Assembly: GCF_001661675.2 (NCBI RefSeq)
Contig: NZ_CP019602.1
Coordinates: 2,891,501-2,955,500 of the forward strand
Direction: 5' to 3'
Source of the DNA: Croceicoccus marinus
GTDB lineage: Bacteria > Pseudomonadota > Alphaproteobacteria > Sphingomonadales > Sphingomonadaceae
Length of the DNA stretch: 64,000 nucleotides
The notes under the pieces were generated by a model. That model was not told the origin of the DNA. It searched no databases and saw only the letters and a list, made by a program, of their open reading frames with translations. Every line of letters begins with the position of its first letter. Positions within the stretch are counted from its first letter, which is position 1. Both the position numbers and the translations under genes were made by a program. Shown one piece after another: positions 7,369 through 15,534 of the stretch.

Positions 7369-8657
7369 CGCAAATGCACCGGCGTCAGGCCGGGCGCGCG
7401 CTTGCCGAAGCGCTGCGCGATATCGGTGGATCGATCCGCCGCCGGAACATAGCCGCGCCGATAGATCAGCGCATTCAGGAACAGGAAGATCGGGAAGACC
7501 GGCGGGTACAGCATGGCGCCGTCCATCGCGCACACCGCCAGATAGCTCAGCACCCCGACGACAGCGGCCTGGCGCAGCCTGCCCAGCTGCTGCCAGTGCC
7601 CGATGCCGAAGGCCGCGCCAAAGCCCAGCGCGCATAGCGAGAGGACGAAGCCGAACAGGCCAAAGCTTTGCAGCAGGCCGAAATACACGACCTCGGGAAT
7701 GACGATGCGTTCCGCGCCGAAGAAGCTGATCTTCAGGTCCTGCAGATAGACCAGCCGTCCGCCCAGCCGGTCGTCGATCAGATTGGCGCTGCTCCACCCC
7801 ATCAGCGGCAGAAGCACCAGCAGGACGCAGACCGCGGCGGCCACCGAAACCCACACGCCCGTGCGGTTGAGCCGGATCTGTCCGGCAAGCGCCATCATGA
7901 TGAACGCCGCCGACATCGAGAACCACGCCGTGCGGCTGAGCGTCAGGATCAGGGCGACAATGAACAGCGCCCGCCAGATCTTGCGATGCTCGAAATACAG
8001 GTACAGCGGCATCAGCATGACCATGCATGCGCCGAACACATTGCCGTTGTTATAGGTCGAGACGAGCTTCATCAGGCCGCCGCTGCGCAGGTTGTTCTTG
8101 CTCAGGATCTCGCCCACGTCGCCGATGTTGACGGTGACATAGGGAATCTCGATGATCTCGCGCGTCAGCAGGAACAGGACGAAGTTCATCAGTCCCCAGG
8201 CGACCGCGAAGCGGACCATCGGGCGAATGGCGCGGGCGATGTCGACCGTCCTGATCCGTTCCAGCTGTGGTCCGATGGCGGCGAGGATCAGGATGGGGAA
8301 AAGGCCGAAGATCACCGCGAAGGGAATCCAGCCCGCGGCGGACAGATTATACTGCACCGCCTTGTAATAGACGATCACCGCCAGCGGCAGGAACAGGCCG
8401 AAGGTCTGCACGATGGGCGCGATCTGCAGATCGCGCCTGCGGATGACAGAGATGCTGGCCAGCGCGCCGACCAGGGCGATCAGCATGTAGCCCCAGGTGA
8501 CGGGCAGGCCATAGACCATGATGCCGCCCTTGGGCAGCGCGACATTGAAGATCGCGACCAGCAGGAACAGCGGCCAGATCAGCCCGCTGGCGGCAAAGGC
8601 GCTCGACCATGTCGGATCGTGCGATGCACTCCAGCTGGATGAAGATGCCTGCGCCAT
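7365..8657 (-). CDS. Wzy-like O-antigen/exopolysaccharide polymerase
   Basis: 430 residues with about ten to twelve hydrophobic segments and a long periplasmic loop, the architecture of Wzy polymerases and O-antigen ligases. Recognisable pieces are STYNNGNVFGACMVML and LTLSRTAWFS, which correspond to the conserved arginine-containing helix ends in this superfamily. It starts 6 nt after the wzc gene and overlaps the GT4 gene by 4 nt, so it belongs to the export and assembly operon. The expected role is polymerisation of undecaprenyl-linked repeat units in the periplasm. The divergent gene at 505-2130 is a second polymerase/ligase-type protein, so the two may divide polymerisation and ligation between them. 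Confidence 0.82.
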   Translation of the reverse strand: MAQASSSSWSASHDPTWSSAFAASGLIWPLFLLVAIFNVALPKGGIMVYGLPVTWGYMLIALVGALASISVIRRRDLQIAPIVQTFGLFLPLAVIVYYKAVQYNLSAAGWIPFAVIFGLFPILILAAIGPQLERIRTVDIARAIRPMVRFAVAWGLMNFVLFLLTREIIEIPYVTVNIGDVGEILSKNNLRSGGLMKLVSTYNNGNVFGACMVMLMPLYLYFEHRKIWRALFIVALILTLSRTAWFSMSAAFIMMALAGQIRLNRTGVWVSVAAAVCVLLVLLPLMGWSSANLIDDRLGGRLVYLQDLKISFFGAERIVIPEVVYFGLLQSFGLFGFVLSLCALGFGAAFGIGHWQQLGRLRQAAVVGVLSYLAVCAMDGAMLYPPVFPIFLFLNALIYRRGYVPAADRSTDIAQRFGKRAPGLTPVHLR

Positions 8658-8663
8658 CGCGGC

Positions 8664-10865
8664 TCAGGCTTCTGCCCGGTCGTGGCCGCCATAGCTGTAA
8701 TAGTCATGGTAGCCGTATGACGAATAGCTGCCCTGGCTGAAGTCGTACTTGGTCAGCACCACGCCAAGGATGTTCGTGCCCGCGCCCAGCAGGCGCCGGA
8801 TAGAGGCCTTGGCCTGCCCCTGCGAGCCGGCATGCGCCTCGACCACATAGAGCACGCCGCCCGCGGCGGAGGCGAGCTGCGGCGCGTCGGCAAGGCCCAG
8901 CACCGGCGGCGCGTCGATCACGATGACGTCGAACCGCTCGCGCAGCTGGTTGAACACGCGGTCCAGCGTGTCGGCGCTGAGCAGCCGCGGGGGCGAGGGC
9001 GGGATCGGCCCGCTGGGAATGACCGACAGATTGTCGACATCGGTGGGCTTCACCGCCTCGGGCACAAGCGTCGGGCTGGTCAGCAGGGTGGAGAACCCGG
9101 CCTTGTTGTCGAGGTGGAAATTGTGATGCACCGACGGGCGGCGCATGTCGGCATCGACCAGCACGGTGCGGCGGCCAGACTGCGCGAATTCGCGGGCCAG
9201 CGCCTCGGAGGTGGTGGACTTGCCCTCTGCCGGGCGGGTCGAGGTGACCAGCAGCGTCTGCGGCAGCCCGTCGCGGGTCGACAGTTCCAGCGCGGTCCGC
9301 AGCGCATAGATCGATTCCGACATGGGCGAATGCGGATCCAGCATCTCGGTCTCGGCATCGGCATTGGCCGGCTTGGGCGTGATGCCCAGCACCGGCAGGC
9401 CCAGCTTGCGCTCCACATCCTCGGACGAGCGGATCGAATCGTCCAGTCGCTCGCGCGCGAAGGCGATCGCGGCGGCCAGGCCGAAGCCGATCACCGCGCC
9501 CAGGAACGCGTTGATGAGCGGACGCGGCCAGATCGGCGCGGTCGGCACCTCGGCCCGGTCGATGATCAGGATATTGTTCGCGGTGATGCCGGCGGCCGCG
9601 TTCAGTTCGCGGAAGCGCTGCAGCAGCGCATCGTAAAGCGCGCGATTGGTATCGGCCTCGCGCCGCAGGATGGTGAGCTGGACGCCGCGGCTCTGCTCGC
9701 CCAGCGCGGCGCCGCGAAGCTCGTTCACGTTCGCCATCAGGCTGCGTTCCTGATTGACCGCGATGCGGTACTGGTCGCGGATCGCGTTGCGGACCTGCGT
9801 GGCCTGCGCCTCGATCTGGTCGTCCAGCGCCTCGACCCGCGCGCGCAGCTGGCGGACGGTCGGGTAATCGGCGCTGTGGCGGTCGCGCTCGCCCTCGAGC
9901 TCAGCCTGGACCTGCGCCTTTTGTGCCTGCAGCGTCTGGATCGAATTGTTGGCCAGCACGTCGCCCAGCCGCATCAGCGGCGTGGACTGTGCCTGCTGCC
10001 ATTTCTGTTCGGCCAGGATGCGGTCGGTCTGCGCCTGCGCATAGGCCGCGTTCAGCGCTGCCAGGTTGGACCCCGTCAGCGTCTGGCCGCTGCCTTCCAG
10101 CTCGTTGCCGTTCTCGACATTGGTGATCCCGGTGCGCCGCGCATATTCGATCAGCGAGCGTTCGCTCTCCTCCAGCCGCTCGCGCGTCTGGCCCAGCTGT
10201 TCCTGCAGGAACTGCCGCGAATAGGCCGACATGTCGAAGCGGCGCTGCAGCGTGCTGGCGATGAATTCCTCGGCAAAGGCGTTGGTCACCTGCGCCGACA
10301 GCCGCGGGTTCGGGCTGTCGAAGCTGACGTCGACCAGCCGCGTGCCGCTGGTCAGCTCGATCGTCAGGTTCTGCTGCAGGATGTTGATGACCGCGCGCTG
10401 CCACGATCCCGAACCCGGCGTGGAGTCGGGCGGGGTGATCTCCATCTTCTCGAAGAACGAGGGGTCCTGGTAGAAATTGAGCGAGCGCGCGACGCGGTCC
10501 GCCAGCGAACGGCTGCGCAGCACTTCGACCTGCGTCTGCAGATAGACCTCCACATCGCCGCTGGCGGCGGGGTCCTGGTCTTCCGAACCCAGGATTTCCG
10601 GCCCCTGCTGGTCGATCTGCAGCGTCGCGACCGAGCGGTAGATCGGCGTCGACAGCAAGGCCAGCAGCAAGCCCGCGATGATGGCGACCGCGGTGATCCC
10701 GCCGATCAGCCAGCGATTGCGATACAGCGCGGCCCGGATCTCGCGCAGGTCGAGGTCGCCCTGCGAATGCTGGTCGGTCCGGTGCGCCTGCCCGTGCGCG
10801 GCGGGATCGACGGCGTCGTCGCCCGCGAAACGGTCGTGGTTCAGGATGGCGGCTTCCTTGTTCAT
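8664..10865 (-). CDS. wzc: Polysaccharide co-polymerase / bacterial tyrosine autokinase (Wzc/ExoP type)
   Basis: 733 residues. The order is a cytoplasmic leader, TM1 (about 53-73), a Wzz chain-length domain (LQIDQQGPEILGSED), a long coiled-coil periplasmic region, a GNVR-like segment (ILRREADTNRALYDALLQRF), TM2 (about 455-475), and a cytoplasmic BY-kinase domain. The kinase has Walker A in STRPAEGKSTT (about 545), Walker A' in LVDADMRRP (about 570) and Walker B in VIVIDAPPV (about 648). The last 25 residues hold a cluster of about seven tyrosines (SYSSYGYHDYYSYGG), the usual autophosphorylation tail. It controls chain length and export together with the Wza channel encoded 15 nt upstream. Start ATG at 10865. 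Confidence 0.95.
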   Translation of the reverse strand: MNKEAAILNHDRFAGDDAVDPAAHGQAHRTDQHSQGDLDLREIRAALYRNRWLIGGITAVAIIAGLLLALLSTPIYRSVATLQIDQQGPEILGSEDQDPAASGDVEVYLQTQVEVLRSRSLADRVARSLNFYQDPSFFEKMEITPPDSTPGSGSWQRAVINILQQNLTIELTSGTRLVDVSFDSPNPRLSAQVTNAFAEEFIASTLQRRFDMSAYSRQFLQEQLGQTRERLEESERSLIEYARRTGITNVENGNELEGSGQTLTGSNLAALNAAYAQAQTDRILAEQKWQQAQSTPLMRLGDVLANNSIQTLQAQKAQVQAELEGERDRHSADYPTVRQLRARVEALDDQIEAQATQVRNAIRDQYRIAVNQERSLMANVNELRGAALGEQSRGVQLTILRREADTNRALYDALLQRFRELNAAAGITANNILIIDRAEVPTAPIWPRPLINAFLGAVIGFGLAAAIAFARERLDDSIRSSEDVERKLGLPVLGITPKPANADAETEMLDPHSPMSESIYALRTALELSTRDGLPQTLLVTSTRPAEGKSTTSEALAREFAQSGRRTVLVDADMRRPSVHHNFHLDNKAGFSTLLTSPTLVPEAVKPTDVDNLSVIPSGPIPPSPPRLLSADTLDRVFNQLRERFDVIVIDAPPVLGLADAPQLASAAGGVLYVVEAHAGSQGQAKASIRRLLGAGTNILGVVLTKYDFSQGSYSSYGYHDYYSYGGHDRAEA

Positions 10866-10880
10866 GTCAGCGCGATCCGA

Positions 10881-11582
10881 TCAATTGTACAGCGGCCGGA
10901 AGACGGCGAAGATCGGCACGATCTGGCGTATGTCTCGCCATACGGCCTTGGCCTCGGACAGGCCGACGACGACGACGTCGTTGCCCAGGATGCGCGGGTC
11001 GGCCATCGCGCCGCTGCGGATGGCGTTGACGTCGAAGCGTGCCGCCATGCGCTGGCCGTCGATGGTGCGGAAGATCACCACCTCGTCCATCTTGGCGATC
11101 TCGTTCTCGCCGCGCGCCAGCGCGATCGCTTCCAGCAGCGTGGTGCTGTTGCGGATGTCGTAGACGCCCGAGATATTGACCTGTCCGGTGACGACCACCT
11201 TGCGCTCGGCCGAATTGACGACCGAGACCGATACTTCGGGGCGTTCCAGCAGGCGTCCGCGATAGGAGTCCTCTATCCGCGCGGCAAGCTGTTCGGTGGT
11301 CATCCCCTCTACCGTCATCGACCCGATGCCGGGCACGCCGATCTGCCCGCTGCGATCGACCTTGACGCTTTCGACCGACAGCTCGGGCTCGAAGAAGGTG
11401 TTGATGCTGATCGTGTCGTCGGGGCCGATGCGATAGGGCGCGGCAGCCTCTACCTGCGCGGCGCTGCCCATGACTTCATAAGCGTTCTGTCCGGCTGCGA
11501 CGGATTCGACGGGCGGATACCCCTTTGCGCAACCGGCAAGGCTGACCGCGACTGCCGCAAGCGGCAACGTCTTTCGAAGCAC
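10881..11582 (-). CDS. wza: Outer-membrane polysaccharide export lipoprotein (Wza/GumB family)
   Basis: 233 residues. A lipoprotein signal peptide ends in SLAGCAKG (Cys about 18). A Poly_export domain follows (YRIGPDDTISINTFFEPELS), then an SLBB-type beta-grasp domain (VVVTGQVNISGVYDIRNSTTL). Shorter than E. coli Wza and without an obvious C-terminal amphipathic barrel helix, it resembles the GumB/KpsD-like short forms. It is the first gene of the leftward operon wza-wzc-wzy-GT4-neuA-sialyltransferase, with a possible promoter at 11656-11684. It forms the outer-membrane export portal that docks with Wzc. Confidence 0.93.
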   Translation of the reverse strand: MLRKTLPLAAVAVSLAGCAKGYPPVESVAAGQNAYEVMGSAAQVEAAAPYRIGPDDTISINTFFEPELSVESVKVDRSGQIGVPGIGSMTVEGMTTEQLAARIEDSYRGRLLERPEVSVSVVNSAERKVVVTGQVNISGVYDIRNSTTLLEAIALARGENEIAKMDEVVIFRTIDGQRMAARFDVNAIRSGAMADPRILGNDVVVVGLSEAKAVWRDIRQIVPIFAVFRPLYN

Positions 11583-11655
11583 GGAATTCCTCCAGTCGGT
11601 CCCTGGCCATCAGCTGGCCGCAAGCGTGGCGGGCGCCTGCACATCAGGGGGTATT

Positions 11656-11684
11656 TCATTGAAACATCGGGCAGGTGGCGTCAA
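11656..11684 (-). promoter_or_regulatory. Possible sigma70-type promoter of the polysaccharide operon
   Basis: On the minus strand, TTGACG (11684-11679) is followed after 17 nt by CAATGA (11661-11656), about 75 nt ahead of the wza start. The -35 is good and the -10 poor. An imperfect palindrome TTTCA-T-TGAAA overlaps the -10 and could be an operator. Called by eye. Confidence 0.3.
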
Positions 11685-11707
11685 GCAAGCTTCCACGGCG
11701 GCAACGA

Positions 11708-11729
11708 CGCGCCGGATCGGACCGGCGCG
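11708..11729 (-). terminator. GC-rich hairpin downstream of fabI
   Basis: CGCGCCGG (11708-11715) and CCGGCGCG (11722-11729) form a perfect 8-bp stem with a 6-nt loop, 25 nt past the fabI stop. The U-tract on the minus strand is weak (TCGTTG), so it may be an RNA-stabilising hairpin rather than an efficient terminator. Confidence 0.4.
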
Positions 11730-11753
11730 CGCTCCCTTCACCTCGTCTCTTTG

Positions 11754-12587
11754 TCAGCTCAGCGCGATGTCGGGCGCGTCTTCCTGCTTCATCCCGACCA
11801 GATGATAGCCCGCATCGACGTGATGCACCTCTCCCGTCACGCCCGACGACAGGCCCGACAGCAGATACAGCGCCGATCCACCCACGTCGTCGATGGTGAC
11901 GTTGCGGCGCAGCGGCGCGTTTAGCTCGTTCCACTTCAGGATGTAGCGGAAGTCGCCGATCCCGCTGGCGGCCAGCGTCTTGATCGGCCCGGCGGAGATC
12001 GCGTTCACGCGAATGTTCTCCGGCCCCAGGTCGTTCGCAAGATAGCGCACGCTGGTTTCCAGCGCGGCCTTGGCGACGCCCATCACGTTGTAGTGCGGCA
12101 CGACCTTCTCGGCCCCGTAATAGGACAGGGTCAAAACGGATCCGCCATTCGGCATCATCGCCCGCGCGCGGCGCGTCACCGCGACCAGCGAATAGGCCGA
12201 GATGTTCATCGTCATCACGAAATTGTCGAGGCTGGTGTCGACATATTTGCCGCGCAGCTCGTTCTTGTCGGAAAAGCCGATGGCGTGGACGACGAAGTCG
12301 ATCGTCTCCCACCGCTGCTTCAGCGCGGCGAACGCCTCGTCCAGCCGGTCCATGTCGGACACGTCGCATTCGATCAGGAAATCGCTGCCCAGGCTTTCCG
12401 CCAGCGGGCGCACGCGCTTTTCCAGTGCCTCGCCCTGATAGCTGAAAGCCAGTTCGGCGCCTTGCGCGGCCAGTGCCTTCGAAATGCCCCAGGCCAGCGA
12501 CTTGTCGTTGGCAAGGCCCATGATCAGGCCGCGCTTGCCCTTCATCAGGGTGCCTTCGGGGATGGTGTGTGCTGTCGTTTCGCTCAT
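11754..12587 (-). CDS. fabI: Enoyl-[acyl-carrier-protein] reductase (NADH), FabI type
   Basis: 277 residues, a divergent short-chain dehydrogenase. The cofactor loop is GLANDKSLAWGISKAL, which is specific to the FabI branch. The catalytic Tyr-x6-Lys is in YNVMGVAK, and the substrate-loop sequence is NAISAGPIKTLAASGI. It reduces trans-2-enoyl-ACP in the last step of each fatty-acid elongation round in the cytosol and is the usual target of triclosan-type inhibitors. Start ATG at 12587; a second in-frame Met at residue 15 (MKGKRGLIMG) is close to where E. coli FabI begins and is an alternative start. It appears to be monocistronic, between the polysaccharide operon and the YihY gene. Confidence 0.95.
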   Translation of the reverse strand: MSETTAHTIPEGTLMKGKRGLIMGLANDKSLAWGISKALAAQGAELAFSYQGEALEKRVRPLAESLGSDFLIECDVSDMDRLDEAFAALKQRWETIDFVVHAIGFSDKNELRGKYVDTSLDNFVMTMNISAYSLVAVTRRARAMMPNGGSVLTLSYYGAEKVVPHYNVMGVAKAALETSVRYLANDLGPENIRVNAISAGPIKTLAASGIGDFRYILKWNELNAPLRRNVTIDDVGGSALYLLSGLSSGVTGEVHHVDAGYHLVGMKQEDAPDIALS

Positions 12588-12649
12588 GTTCTCGATCCGG
12601 CGATTGCGTCCGCGCTGTGCTGTTATCGTCTGGCGGATGGTTCTGTCGA

Positions 12650-13537
12650 TTATTCCGACGTCATGTCGTCTTCACTGGTGCCGATCATGTCGCGCTCCTC
12701 CGGTGTCTCGGCAAGCGCGGCATTCAGTTCGGCCCCGACGACGAGCCCTAGCCCGACCAGCCAGAAAAAGAAAAGAGCGATCATCACCCCGGCAAGGCTT
12801 CCATAGGTCAGGTCATAGGAAAACAGCGATCGCAGCACCGAGGGCAGCGCGACCGTGACCAGCACCCACCAGCCCGTCACCAGCAGCGCGCCGGGCCATT
12901 TGGGATATTCGCGCTTGCGATAGGCGCTGGGCGTCAGCGCATAGAACAACAGATAGAGCGAGCCGAGCAGGCCGAGCCCGGGGATGAAGCGCGACAGCGC
13001 CAGCGTGCCGACCCAGGCGTCGGCCTCGGGAAACCAGGCCGCGATCACTTCCTGGGCGGCCGAAATGGCGAATTGCGCGGTCAGCGATGTCATCAGCAAA
13101 AGGACCGCGCCGATGATGATCCCTGCCGACAGCAGCCGGTATTTAAGGAAGCTGGCCGACGGCCGCGTGCCATAGGCCCGGTGCAGGATGTCGCGGATCG
13201 TCTCGACCAGGCTGCCCACCGTCCACAGCCCGAAGATCGCACCGACCCACAGCAGCCAGCCGGTCCGCGCGCTGACGACGTCGCGGGCGACCGGCTCGAT
13301 CACGTCGGCCACCACCCGCGGCACCGCCACCAGGAAGGCGTTGATGGCGGCGGTCCGCTCGTCCGCCTCGCCCAGAAGCTGGAAGATGGCGGCGCCCAGG
13401 ATGAAAAAGGGGAACAGCGAAAGGATCGCCAGATAGGCTAGGTTACCCGCATGGATAAAACCGTCCTGGTACACGCCGGTCCAGATGCGCTTGGCAATCT
13501 CGAACGCGCGGGTGCCGGGGCCGATTTCGCGCCGCAC
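12650..13537 (-). CDS. YihY/UPF0761 (BrkB-like) inner-membrane protein
   Basis: 295 residues from a GTG at 13537, with six hydrophobic segments, matching the YihY family. Typical sequence is FIHAGNLAYLAILSLFPFFI near the N-terminus and YGSLAGVMIALFFFWLVGLG near the end. The function is unsettled; it was once mislabelled as ribonuclease BN. The frame stays open upstream of the GTG as far as the dnaJ-like stop at 13706. The upstream residues (NLTPEARRHAALHHRHSLSL) look coding, so the true N-terminus may lie further out at a non-standard codon such as ATT at 13654, which has AAGGA just ahead. It is likely co-transcribed with the DnaJ-class gene. Confidence 0.85.
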   Translation of the reverse strand: MRREIGPGTRAFEIAKRIWTGVYQDGFIHAGNLAYLAILSLFPFFILGAAIFQLLGEADERTAAINAFLVAVPRVVADVIEPVARDVVSARTGWLLWVGAIFGLWTVGSLVETIRDILHRAYGTRPSASFLKYRLLSAGIIIGAVLLLMTSLTAQFAISAAQEVIAAWFPEADAWVGTLALSRFIPGLGLLGSLYLLFYALTPSAYRKREYPKWPGALLVTGWWVLVTVALPSVLRSLFSYDLTYGSLAGVMIALFFFWLVGLGLVVGAELNAALAETPEERDMIGTSEDDMTSE

Positions 13538-13705
13538 CGCGGCCAGCGACAGCGAATGGCGGTGGTGCAGCGCCGCGTGGCGCCTTGCCTCCGGCGTCAG
13601 GTTCGACCGGGCTTCGCCGGGTTGGGGCGGGGGCAGGTCCTGCTCTTCCGGAATGCGATCGGTCCTTCGGCGTTGCGGAGGGGGCGGGGCGGAGGGGGCG
13701 GGGCG

Positions 13706-14704
13706 CTACTCGCTCAATCGGCTGCGAATATTGCGAATGTCCGTCCAACCCTCAAGCCGCCGCGCCAGTTCCGGATCCTGTTCGGGAAGGTCGATGGTCA
13801 ATGTCACCAGCTGGTCGCCGCGCGACCCGTCCTTGCGGGTAAAGCCCTTGCCCTTCAGGCGCAGCACCTTGCCCGAACTGCTGCCCGGCGAGACCGTCAG
13901 CATCACCGCGCCCGACGTGGTCGGCACCTTGATCTTCGCGCCGTTCACAGCCTCGTCCAGCGTGATCGGCAGGTCGAGCCTGACGTCGTCGCCGTCGCGG
14001 CGGAAGAAGCGGTGCGCCTGTTCCACGATAGTGACGATGGCGTCGCCATTGCCCGCCGGTCCCGGATCGCCCTTGCCGGCCAGCCGCATCTGGGTACCGT
14101 CCTCGGCACCGTCGGGCAGTTTCAGGTCGATGGTCTTGCCATCGGCCAGGGTGATGCGCTGCTTTTCAAGGTTTGCGATGTCGGTCAGCGTGACCGCCAG
14201 CCGGTAATTGACGTTGGCGCCCTTGGTCGGCCGCCGCTGGGCGCCCGCAAAGCCGCCGCCCATTCCGCCGCCGCCCATTCCGCCGCCGCCCATTCCGCCG
14301 AACGGATTATCCTGTCCGCCGCGTGCGCGCCGCTGCCCGCCGCCGCCGAAGATCCCCTCGAACAGATCGGACAGGTCGACATCGTCGGTGCTGGCCCCCC
14401 CGCCCATTCCGCCAAACGGATTGCCGCCCGCCTGCCGGTACTGCCCGCCGCCGCGCTGGCCATAGCCGAACGGCATCTTGGGGTTGCCGTCCATGTCGAT
14501 CTCGCCGCGGTCGAACTTGGCGCGCTTGTCCTTGTCCGACAGCAGATCATAGGCCTGCGTGATCTGCGAAAAACGGTCGGCCGCGCCCGGATTGTCCTTG
14601 TTGGCATCCGGGTGGAACTGCTTGGCCAGCTTGCGATAGGCCGATTTGATGTCCTGCTCGCTTGCACCGCGCGCAATGCCAAGGATCGAATAAGGGTCCG
14701 CCAT
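13706..14704 (-). CDS. DnaJ-class co-chaperone without zinc finger (CbpA/DnaJ-C type)
   Basis: 332 residues. A J domain occupies residues 1-68 with the HPD motif (KQFHPDANKD) that stimulates DnaK's ATPase. A Gly/Phe/Met-rich linker follows, including three perfect GGGMG-type repeats. The C-terminal substrate-binding beta-domains (about 195-325) are of CTD I/II type (LRLKGKGFTRKDG). There is no CxxCxGxG zinc-finger region, so it is a class II (CbpA-like) member rather than DnaJ itself. ATG at 14704 gives MADPYSILGI, the normal J-domain start; the open frame upstream of it is non-coding. It is divergent from pdxH. Confidence 0.9.
   Translation of the reverse strand: MADPYSILGIARGASEQDIKSAYRKLAKQFHPDANKDNPGAADRFSQITQAYDLLSDKDKRAKFDRGEIDMDGNPKMPFGYGQRGGGQYRQAGGNPFGGMGGGASTDDVDLSDLFEGIFGGGGQRRARGGQDNPFGGMGGGGMGGGGMGGGFAGAQRRPTKGANVNYRLAVTLTDIANLEKQRITLADGKTIDLKLPDGAEDGTQMRLAGKGDPGPAGNGDAIVTIVEQAHRFFRRDGDDVRLDLPITLDEAVNGAKIKVPTTSGAVMLTVSPGSSSGKVLRLKGKGFTRKDGSRGDQLVTLTIDLPEQDPELARRLEGWTDIRNIRSRLSE
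14252..14296. repeat. Three perfect 15-bp tandem repeats in the DnaJ-class gene
   Basis: GCCGCCGCCCATTCC repeats exactly at 14252-14266, 14267-14281 and 14282-14296. On the minus strand it encodes the GGMGG repeats of the Gly/Met-rich linker. The length is a multiple of three, so copy-number change would preserve the frame. Confidence 0.95.
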
Positions 14705-14810
14705 GAACCGATAGCTAGGGTGCGCGGACGTTTCGTGCAATCCGGCTGACGCATATGTGCACCGACTGTCCCGTTGCCGTGCAAAAAGCGCCCCGTCCGC
14801 CCCCGCGCCT

Positions 14811-14839
14811 TTGCGCGATCGGCAAGGCTTTACTATGTT
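14811..14839 (+). promoter_or_regulatory. Possible promoter of pdxH
   Basis: TTGCGC (14811-14816), a 17-nt spacer and TATGTT (14834-14839), about 48 nt ahead of the pdxH start. A plausible but unproven sigma70-type match. Confidence 0.3.
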
Positions 14840-14886
14840 GAATGCGAAGCGGAGCGAATTCCGCACGAATTGATCGAGGACGAGAC

Positions 14887-15513
14887 GTGGAACCCGAACT
14901 GCTGGCCGAAGACGCGATCCCTGCGGGCGACCCATTCGGCCTGTTCGGCGAATGGCTGGCCGAAGCGAAGGCGAGCGAGATCAACGATCCCACCGCCATG
15001 GCACTGGCAACCGCCAGTGCTGGCGGCGCGCCGTCGGTCCGCATGGTACTGCTGAAAGGGTACGGGGCCGACCTGGGGCAGGGGGGCGGCTTCGTCTTCT
15101 ATACCAACCAGGAAAGCCGCAAGGCAGCCGAGATCGCGGCCAATCCGCAAGCCGCCCTGCTGTTCCACTGGAAGAGCCTGCGCCGCCAGATCCGGATCGA
15201 GGGGCAGCTGGAGCCGGTCTCCGCCGCCGATGCCGATGCATATTTCGCCAGTCGCGCACGCGATTCGCAGCTGGGGGCCCATGCCTCGGACCAGTCGGCG
15301 CCGATGGGCGACCGGCGCGAATTCCTGGATCGGTTCGAGGAAGTGCGCAAGCGTTATGAAGGCAAGCCCGTGCCGCGGCCCGCGCACTGGGGCGGCTATC
15401 GGCTGGTCCCGCAAGCGATGGAATTCTGGCACGACCGCCCGTTCCGCCTGCACGAACGCCGCCGCTTCACGCGCCGCGGCGGCAGCTGGGCCAGCACGCT
15501 GCTTTACCCGTAA
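14887..15513 (+). CDS. pdxH: Pyridoxamine 5'-phosphate oxidase
   Basis: 208 residues from a GTG at 14887, which has a clear Shine-Dalgarno GAGGA at 14876-14880; a longer reading from 14842 lacks one. FMN-dependent split-barrel protein that oxidises pyridoxamine/pyridoxine 5'-phosphate to pyridoxal phosphate. Diagnostic pieces are PSVRMVLLKGY, FYTNQESRKAAEI, FHWKSLRRQIRIEG, SRARDSQLGAHAS, and the C-terminal domain sequence WGGYRLVPQAMEFW and HERRRF, which line the substrate site. Length is normal. It is followed 21 nt later by the metal transporter gene. Confidence 0.95.
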   Translation: MEPELLAEDAIPAGDPFGLFGEWLAEAKASEINDPTAMALATASAGGAPSVRMVLLKGYGADLGQGGGFVFYTNQESRKAAEIAANPQAALLFHWKSLRRQIRIEGQLEPVSAADADAYFASRARDSQLGAHASDQSAPMGDRREFLDRFEEVRKRYEGKPVPRPAHWGGYRLVPQAMEFWHDRPFRLHERRRFTRRGGSWASTLLYP

Positions 15514-15534
15514 GCGCGCCGCGCCGGACCTGAC

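Noticed and set aside
8832..11924. A 1030-codon open frame on the plus strand opposite wzc and wza
   Set aside because: It is the complement of two certain genes with well-ordered motifs; its product is rich in Arg, His, Asp and Gln with no recognisable domain, as expected for antisense frames in GC-rich DNA.
12587..12649. A possible additional small gene between fabI and the YihY gene
   Set aside because: Only 62 nt, with no start codon plus Shine-Dalgarno; simple spacer.
14842..14886. Longer pdxH reading from 14842
   Set aside because: No ribosome-binding site, and the N-terminal residues are unlike PdxH; GTG 14887 has GAGGA correctly spaced.
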